Shown here in pieces: positions 6,429 through 10,355 of a stretch of DNA of 10,355 nucleotides (positions within the stretch are counted from its first letter, which is position 1; the number at the start of each line of letters is the position of its first letter). Made by a program: the position numbers and the translations under genes. Below the pieces are notes generated by a model. The model did no database searches and was not told the origin of the DNA. It worked only from the letters and a program-made list of their open reading frames with translations. The stretch lies in assembly GCA_964496705.1 (NCBI GenBank), contig CAZCBJ010000136.1:1-10355 (forward strand), in the 5' to 3' direction. Origin of the DNA: CAZCBJ01 sp964496705 (GTDB lineage Bacteria > Chloroflexota > Anaerolineae > Anaerolineales > Anaerolineaceae).

Positions 6429-7294
6429 ACGTGCATCCCCGTTTCCGCGGCAAAGCGCCGCAGCGCGTTGATGTGCTCGCCGGGCGTTTGAAACCCGCAG
6501 TGGGTGGTGATGAGCGAGATATGCGTGGCGCCCACCGTCCGCCAGCCCTTCAGCAGCCGCGCCCATTCGGCCGGGTGGCCCTTGCCGTAGTGCAGGCGCG
6601 CTTCGAAGCCGAAATCGGCGCGGGTTCGCCCATTGTCTGCCAGGCACTGGTCAAGCAGTTCCAACCCTTCACGCGCCTCGTCAGGCTCAGCATACAGCGG
6701 CATCCAGCCGTCGCCGATGCGCGCCGCGCGGCGGATGACCGGCTCAGACTGGCCGCCGAACCAGATGGGAATGGGGTGCGCCGGGCGCGGGCTGATACCC
6801 GCATCCGGGATGGTGTGCCAGGGGCTGTGAAAATCCACCAACGGCTGAGTCCACAGCGCGCGCATGAGCTGCACCTGCTCCTCCACGCGTTTGCCGCGGG
6901 TGTGAAAATCGGCGCCCAGCGAGATGTATTCGATGATGTTCCAGCCGATGCCAATGCCCAGGCGCAGCCGCCCGCCGCTGAGCAGGTCCAGGGCAGCGGC
7001 CTGCTTGGCGGTCAGCACGGTCTGGCGCTGGGGCAGCAGCAGCACGCAGGTCTCGAATTCTATCGTCCGCGTCGCGGCGGCCATGAAAGCGAAGAGCACG
7101 AACGGCTCGTGGAACTCGGTCTGGTAAGTGACCCAGCCGCGCCAGCCGCCGGGGCGGTTGGGGTTGGGGCCGATGATGTGGTCGTCGGCGCCAATATGGG
7201 TGTAGCCCAGCGCCTCGGCGGTCTGGGCGTAGTCTTTGATCGCAGCCGGGTCGCTGCCAAACTCGAAATGGGGATAAATGGCGCCGATGCGCAT
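6425..7294 (-). CDS. LLM class (F420-type) flavin-dependent oxidoreductase
   Basis: A 289-residue luciferase-like TIM-barrel oxidoreductase. Seen: MRIGAIYPHFEFG at the N-terminus, ADDHIIGP after strand 2, the LLPQRQTVLTAKQAAALDLLSGGRLRLGIGIGW-type stretch (given here only as a pattern: QR..L.AKQ..LD.LS.GR..LG.G.GW), and PIPIWFGG...RAARIGDGWMP in the barrel. This layout is that of F420-dependent family members; FMN use cannot be excluded and the substrate is unknown. The start is ATG 7294: GGAGG (complement of 7300-7304) lies 5 nt upstream, and the earlier in-frame ATG would lie inside the GNAT gene. It begins 1 nt after the GNAT stop, so it is translationally coupled. Its TAG stop overlaps the antiporter TAA on the other strand. 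Confidence 0.88.
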   Translation of the reverse strand: MRIGAIYPHFEFGSDPAAIKDYAQTAEALGYTHIGADDHIIGPNPNRPGGWRGWVTYQTEFHEPFVLFAFMAAATRTIEFETCVLLLPQRQTVLTAKQAAALDLLSGGRLRLGIGIGWNIIEYISLGADFHTRGKRVEEQVQLMRALWTQPLVDFHSPWHTIPDAGISPRPAHPIPIWFGGQSEPVIRRAARIGDGWMPLYAEPDEAREGLELLDQCLADNGRTRADFGFEARLHYGKGHPAEWARLLKGWRTVGATHISLITTHCGFQTPGEHINALRRFAAETGMHV

Positions 7295-7295
7295 G

Positions 7296-7868
7296 TCAGC
7301 CTCCGTGAGCAGTGTCCAACAAAACAATCAACGCAGAGAGATCATCCCAATCGTATGCCACCTCGTGAATCAGCCAGCCGTCCATGTCCCAGGTTTTGCA
7401 ATCGATCTTCTGTCCGCCCAGGCGCTCGTACCAGCGGCGGATGGGATTACCTTCCAGAGTCCAGAGCATGACATTGGCGCAGCCGCGCTGTTGCAGTTCG
7501 ATAAGCGCGCCGCGCAATAAAGCCCGCCCAATGCCGCGCCCGCGCTGTGCCGGGCTGACGTGCAGAGCCAACACCTCGGCTGAATAATCGGGAGGAGCAT
7601 CGACCTGCACGCGAGCCAGGACATATCCACACACCTCGCCCGAAGCAGCCGCCGCGGTGAGAAGGACATCGGTCGGGTTGGCCGCCAGCCAGTCGCGCCA
7701 GTCCTGTTCCTGCTCTGCGAGGGTCAGGTTTTCCAGGAAATCTGGCGGGAACATGTCCACGTACGATGCGCGGTAGCTCTCCACCTGCACGCGCGCCAGG
7801 CCCGCGCAGTCCTGCTTGCAGGCGCGGCGCAGCGTGAATTGCGTTTCAAGACCTGACGAAGGTGCCAT
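7296..7868 (-). CDS. GNAT family N-acetyltransferase
   Basis: A 190-residue acetyl-CoA-dependent acyltransferase. Seen: N-terminal strand/helix FTLRRACKQDCAGLARVQ, strand 4 SAEVLALHVSP and the acetyl-CoA pyrophosphate loop Q108-R-G-R-G-I-G114 followed by RALL, then LWTLEGNPIRRWYERLGGQ, the usual C-terminal motif B. It is most like the amino-group acetyltransferases of the RimI/PhnO sort; substrate unknown. Middle gene of a minus-strand operon: its ATG lies 23 nt inside the end of the pirin gene, and its TGA is 1 nt before the ATG of the luciferase-like oxidoreductase. The ribosome site in front of ATG 7868 is weak (GAAG), so translation probably depends on coupling to pirin. Confidence 0.87.
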   Translation of the reverse strand: MAPSSGLETQFTLRRACKQDCAGLARVQVESYRASYVDMFPPDFLENLTLAEQEQDWRDWLAANPTDVLLTAAAASGEVCGYVLARVQVDAPPDYSAEVLALHVSPAQRGRGIGRALLRGALIELQQRGCANVMLWTLEGNPIRRWYERLGGQKIDCKTWDMDGWLIHEVAYDWDDLSALIVLLDTAHGG

Positions 7869-8697
7869 TGCGCAGATCTTCGAGCGCCTGGAGGATTTCG
7901 GCGCGGGTGTTCATCACAAAGGGGCCGTAGCGGCTGATCGACTCGCCCAGCGGCAGCCCCGAGACGAGCAGGAAGCGCGCGCCGTTTTCACCGGCCTGCA
8001 CGCCCACCTGACCGCCGTCGCCCAGCACCACCAGTTTGGGCGCACCCAACGGCGCGCCGCCGGCGAAGGACGCTGCGCCCTCAAACAGGTAGGCGAAGGC
8101 GGTGTGCCCGACGGGGATGGGGTGCGTGAAATACAGGCCGGGCGGCAGTCTGACATCCAGGTAGGCTGGGTCGGCGGCGATCTCACTCACCGGGCCGCGC
8201 GCGCCGTCCACCTCGCCCGCCACCACGCGGATCAGCGCGCCGTCAAGGCGCCTCACCAGCGGGATTTGCGCCGCCTTGACCTCCTGGTAGCGCGGACGGG
8301 TCATCTTCAGCCGGGCGGGCAGGTTGACCCACAGTTGGAAGCCGTACATGCGCCCATCCCGCGGCTGGGGCATTTCCTCGTGCAGAATGCCGCCCCCGGC
8401 GGTCATCCACTGCACGTCGCCGGCTTCGATCATCCCGGCGTTGCCCAGGCTGTCGCGGTGAGCCACCGCCCCGGCCAGCATGTAGGTGACCGTTTCGATT
8501 CCGCGGTGGGGGTGCATGGGGAACCCGGCCAGGTAATCGGCGGGGTCGTCGGAGCCGAAGTGGTCGAAGAGCAGGAAGGGATCGAGATAATCGAGGGTGC
8601 GTGTGGCAATGCTGCGCTTCAGATGCACGCCCGCGCCTTCCAGCACGGGCAGCGGGTCGATGATCGAATAGACGGGTCGCAGGGAGGAAGTGTTCAT
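7846..8697 (-). CDS. Pirin family protein (bicupin)
   Basis: A 283-residue pirin. Seen: the N-terminal cupin metal site with H62 and H64 in FPMHPHRGIETVTYML, then H106 and E108 in GDVQWMTAGGGILHEE, matching the four Fe-binding residues known from human pirin; H80 in HRDSLGN; and the RYGPFVMNT signature near the C-terminus. All metal ligands are intact, so iron binding and possibly quercetinase-like dioxygenase or redox-sensor activity are plausible; the true role of bacterial pirins varies. Start: ATG 8697 is preferred over the in-frame ATG 8715 because TATAAT (8709-8704) lies between them and would place the transcript start at or next to ATG 8697. First gene of the pirin-GNAT-oxidoreductase operon. 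Confidence 0.9.
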   Translation of the reverse strand: MNTSSLRPVYSIIDPLPVLEGAGVHLKRSIATRTLDYLDPFLLFDHFGSDDPADYLAGFPMHPHRGIETVTYMLAGAVAHRDSLGNAGMIEAGDVQWMTAGGGILHEEMPQPRDGRMYGFQLWVNLPARLKMTRPRYQEVKAAQIPLVRRLDGALIRVVAGEVDGARGPVSEIAADPAYLDVRLPPGLYFTHPIPVGHTAFAYLFEGAASFAGGAPLGAPKLVVLGDGGQVGVQAGENGARFLLVSGLPLGESISRYGPFVMNTRAEILQALEDLRNGTFVRS

Positions 8698-8703
8698 GTG
8701 GAA

Positions 8704-8709
8704 ATTATA
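8704..8709 (-). promoter_or_regulatory. -10 box of the pirin operon, leaderless arrangement
   Basis: On the minus strand a perfect TATAAT is followed by six nucleotides (TTCCAC) and the ATG at 8697, the same spacing as at the response-regulator gene. No ribosome site precedes the ATG. The -35 region falls in an octamer repeat (8714-8737) and has no TTGACA-like hexamer. Confidence 0.5.
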
Positions 8710-8713
8710 TCTC

Positions 8714-8737
8714 ACGCAGAGACGCAGAGGAGCAGAG
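8714..8737. repeat. Three tandem octamers (ACGCAGAG type)
   Basis: ACGCAGAG at 8714-8721, an exact copy at 8722-8729 and a diverged copy GAGCAGAG at 8730-8737. The block occupies the -35 region of the pirin promoter. Confidence 0.6.
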
Positions 8738-8740
8738 TTT

Positions 8741-8764
8741 TCTTTGTGCCTTAGCGCCTTTGTG
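8741..8764. repeat. Three tandem octamers (YCTTWGYG type)
   Basis: TCTTTGTG (8741-8748), CCTTAGCG (8749-8756) and CCTTTGTG (8757-8764) are in constant 8-bp phase. It is a different word from the adjacent octamer block, separated from it by 3 nt. Confidence 0.5.
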
Positions 8765-8772
8765 AGGGAATG

Positions 8773-8786
8773 ATTTTAGCTAAAAT
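8773..8786. repeat. Perfect 14-bp AT-rich palindrome
   Basis: ATTTTAGCTAAAAT reads the same on both strands. ATGA (8770-8773) and TCAT (8789-8792) give a partial outer match. It lies about 65 bp upstream of the pirin -10 and could be a protein-binding site or a weak terminator stem for the acyltransferase gene; no U-tract follows in GC-rich context, so an operator is the likelier role if it has one. Confidence 0.35.
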
Positions 8787-8795
8787 TATCATCGT

Positions 8796-8879
8796 CAAAA
8801 ACTGACAACGGATGACCGATAACCGACAACCGATAACCGACAACCAACGGCTATATGCTAACTGCTATCGGCTATCAGC
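8796..8879 (-). repeat. Twelve-unit heptamer array running into the acyltransferase gene
   Basis: On the minus strand, twelve consecutive 7-nt units all begin with G and keep phase from 8879 to 8796. Early units are GCTGATA, GCCGATA, GCAGTTA, GCATATA; later ones are GTTGTCG and GTTATCG, alternating twice exactly (8817-8844), then diverging. The array therefore shifts from one heptamer family to another without losing phase. The first three units lie inside the acyltransferase CDS and supply its last codons and part of its TAG stop. Confidence 0.65.
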
Positions 8880-10162
8880 TTCTCCACCGCTTCCGCCCCC
8901 AGCCGCTCTGCCAACCCCGGCTCCAGGAAAAGGTCGCAGAAAACCAGGCTCATGCGCAGCCGCCCGGCGAAGGTGCAAACGCACACGGTGCGCTCGCGCG
9001 GCTGCGAATTGACCAGCGGCCCATGCACCGCGGTCACGCGCAGCCCGTTGAGCCGGGCGGGCAGGTCGTCCAGCCGGCCGATGTTGGTCACCGAGAAGTC
9101 GTAGCCAACCGGTTGATTCATAAATTCATCCATCATGGGCAGCATGTCCTGGGGCGGCAGCGCGGTGAAGCTGTCCAACAGCAGCAGCATGTAGCTGAAC
9201 ACGTCGTCGCTGGCCGCCCCGCGGGCCAGTTTGCGGCGCACCTCGCGGGCGATGTCCCAGAAATTGCGCCCAGGCGCGCAGGCTGCGGCGGTCTTCACCA
9301 TCGACACGTAGCTGCCGAAGGCTTCTGGGTGATCGGGCAGCAGGCGCGGGCGCAGGTTGACCGGACTGGAAACGCTGCGCCGCCAGCCGCGTCTGCCCAG
9401 GCGCGCTTCGGCTGCGGCGCACATCCAGGCGGCGCACACCGCGCCCTGCACGGTGGTGCCTTCGGTTTTGCAGCGCGCCGCCAGGCGGGCGGTGTGGGCT
9501 TCGTCCAGCTCCCAGGCGCGCAGGCTGAAATGCGACCAAACCGAGCCCGGGTCGGCGGGCGGCAGGGGAGGTTTGGGCGGGCGGCGGCGGGCGCGGGCAG
9601 CACCCAGGCGCACCATCGCGCGCATTAACCCGCGCTGCAAGCGGTAGGAAAGCCTGCGCCGCGCCCGGGCGGGGATGAGCTGTTCGAAATCCGGCAGGGG
9701 CGGCTGCGGCGGCAGGCTCAGCCCGGGGTCTGCCAGCAGGCGCAGCGTGTCGCGGACGAAGTACCAGCCCGCCAGGCCGTCCAGCGCGAAGTGATTGAAG
9801 GTGAACACCAGGTCGTGGAAATCCGTGCCGCGCAGCCAATCCACCCGCAGCATCGTGCCGGCGTCCATGCTGAACGGCGTGCCCAGCCCCGCACAAGCGG
9901 CTGCCTGCCAGTCCGTGTCGGCGCAGCCGCGCTTCTCGCGCAGCGGGATGGGGTTGGGCGCGCGGTCGGGGGTTGGCGCGCCAGGCTGGCCGGGTATCCA
10001 GCTTGAACCCGCCAGCGGATAGCGCGTGACGGCGCGTGCCAGCGCGTCCTCCAGTTGAGCCCGGCTAAAATTACCCGCCACGCACACCGCCATGCCGAAG
10101 TTCATCGGGATTTGCGGCGCCTGGGCCATCATTTTGTTGATATTGGAAACTGGTTCGCTCAA
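8858..10162 (-). CDS. Condensation/PapA-like CoA-dependent acyltransferase
   Basis: A 434-residue protein of the chloramphenicol-acetyltransferase-like fold (condensation domain, alcohol acetyltransferase, PapA group). Seen: N-terminal family start (MNFGMAVCVAGNFSRAQLEDAL, given as residues ~20-41), FNHFALDGLAG with H124 and D128-G129 at the HHxxxDG active site but N123 replacing the first His, a basic segment rich in Arg and Pro (~165-205) that could contact membranes, and DFSVTNIGRL (355-364) like the C-lobe motif. It probably transfers an acyl group to an alcohol or amine; donor and acceptor unknown. Start: TTG 10162, with AGGA (complement of 10173-10176) at 10 nt; ATG 10132 or 10129 would cut the conserved N-terminus. 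The last residues KLIADSS come from the heptamer array. It follows the MerB-like gene by 18 nt. Confidence 0.75.
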   Translation of the reverse strand: MSEPVSNINKMMAQAPQIPMNFGMAVCVAGNFSRAQLEDALARAVTRYPLAGSSWIPGQPGAPTPDRAPNPIPLREKRGCADTDWQAAACAGLGTPFSMDAGTMLRVDWLRGTDFHDLVFTFNHFALDGLAGWYFVRDTLRLLADPGLSLPPQPPLPDFEQLIPARARRRLSYRLQRGLMRAMVRLGAARARRRPPKPPLPPADPGSVWSHFSLRAWELDEAHTARLAARCKTEGTTVQGAVCAAWMCAAAEARLGRRGWRRSVSSPVNLRPRLLPDHPEAFGSYVSMVKTAAACAPGRNFWDIAREVRRKLARGAASDDVFSYMLLLLDSFTALPPQDMLPMMDEFMNQPVGYDFSVTNIGRLDDLPARLNGLRVTAVHGPLVNSQPRERTVCVCTFAGRLRMSLVFCDLFLEPGLAERLGAEAVEKLIADSS

Positions 10163-10180
10163 GCGATCTTTATCCTGACC

Positions 10181-10355
10181 TCAATCGAAACCGAACAGCG
10201 CGCGCTGAATCGGGCGCAGTACGAATGCCAGTTGTTCCAGGTTGAAGTAGGTGCCGCGCGCGCGGGCATGCTTTTTGCGATATTCGCGGAGGTGTTCTTC
10301 TGACCAGAAGAAGACAGTTTTCCTTCAATACGCGTCGATGATGCTGGGATCTGTC
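10181..10355 (-). CDS. MerB-like protein C-terminus with in-frame UGA (possible selenocysteine), partial
   Basis: The frame enters at the window edge and ends at TGA 10183-10181. Reading: TDPSIIDAY, then UGA (10327-10325), then RKTVFFWSEEH, LREYRKKHARARGTYFNLEQ and the final residues to FGFD. The part after the UGA has no start codon before it, yet looks coding. Aligned from memory with the C-terminus of organomercurial lyase (SFCCHVHFFAS...), FF and S align and the UGA falls on the first Cys, catalytic Cys159; the later helices also fit in spacing. A hairpin with GGUC loop follows the UGA. I infer a selenocysteine residue; a nonsense mutation, a sequencing error (for example TGG or TGC read as TGA) or two separate fragments are the alternatives. 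The family call is tentative because only 57 codons are visible. Confidence 0.6.
10292..10327 (-). promoter_or_regulatory. Putative bacterial SECIS element
   Basis: Starting with UGA at 10327-10325, 19 nt separate it from a GGUC apical loop (10305-10302). The stem is a perfect 7 bp, TTCTTCT (10312-10306) with AGAAGAA (10301-10295), extended after one C.C mismatch by T-A and G-C pairs (10314/10293, 10315/10292). From memory, E. coli fdhF has 18 nt between UGA and a GGUC loop recognised by SelB, so position and loop both fit. The lower stem near the UGA is not well paired. Confidence 0.6.

Noticed and set aside
6431..7471. 346-codon plus-strand frame opposite the luciferase-like gene and GNAT
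   Set aside because: The minus-strand frames carry recognisable family motifs; this one is a codon-periodicity shadow with no such motifs.
7816..8754. 312-codon plus-strand frame over pirin
   Set aside because: Shadow of the pirin gene, whose four metal ligands are intact on the minus strand.
8796..8879. Heptamer array as a CRISPR array
   Set aside because: Units are 7 nt without spacers; no repeat-spacer alternation and no cas genes.
8855..9628. 257-codon plus-strand frame over the acyltransferase
   Set aside because: Low-complexity Gln/His/Ala/Gly/Arg translation typical of antisense GC-rich DNA.
10055..10303. 82-codon plus-strand frame at the right edge
   Set aside because: Crosses both minus-strand genes; the minus-strand reading gives protein-like sequence on both sides of the UGA, this one does not.

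Overview
The window is GC-rich (by eye about 60% or more) and packed with bacterial genes: eight complete CDSs plus one running off the right edge, short intergenic gaps, several stop/start overlaps and one convergent stop/stop overlap. The gene mix (short soluble sulfite-oxidase-like molybdoenzyme, F420-type luciferase-like oxidoreductase, CPA2 antiporter with tandem USP domains, PapA/condensation-type acyltransferase, tandem short-unit intergenic repeats) suggests a member of Chloroflexota, perhaps Anaerolineae. This is an impression from gene content, not a demonstrated placement.

Left part (1-2382, + strand): a REP-like palindrome, a sulfite-oxidase-like molybdopterin oxidoreductase with its own -10 box, a very compact 67-nt gap holding a strong terminator overlapped by the promoter of a response regulator that appears to be read from a leaderless mRNA, then an inositol-monophosphatase (suhB type).

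2383-2654 is an AT-richer gap. It contains a decayed element: two 31-nt inverted arms flank the first ~30 codons of a GxxExxY-type protein, truncated just before its signature motif.

2655-6428 (+ strand) is a likely three-gene operon: zinc-dependent polyol-type dehydrogenase, SrlD-like SDR (ATGA overlap), and a cation:proton antiporter with two C-terminal USP domains (7-nt gap). The antiporter stop codon overlaps the stop codon of the convergent minus-strand operon.

6425-8697 (- strand) is a pirin / GNAT / LLM-oxidoreductase operon, transcribed right to left from a promoter that again sits 6 nt from the ATG (leaderless). Between this operon and the next minus-strand gene lies a stack of microrepeats: two octamer blocks, an AT palindrome, and a 12-unit heptamer array that runs through the stop codon of the acyltransferase gene and encodes its last residues.

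The right edge (10181-10355, - strand) is the most interesting part. It is the 3' end of a reading frame that resembles the C-terminus of the organomercurial lyase (MerB) family and is interrupted by one in-frame UGA. That UGA aligns (from memory) with MerB catalytic Cys159. It is followed, 19 nt downstream, by a perfect 7-bp hairpin with a GGUC apical loop, the hallmark of a bacterial SECIS. The best hypothesis is a selenocysteine-containing MerB-like protein; a nonsense mutation or sequencing error is the main alternative. A TTG-started acyltransferase gene follows 18 nt after its stop.
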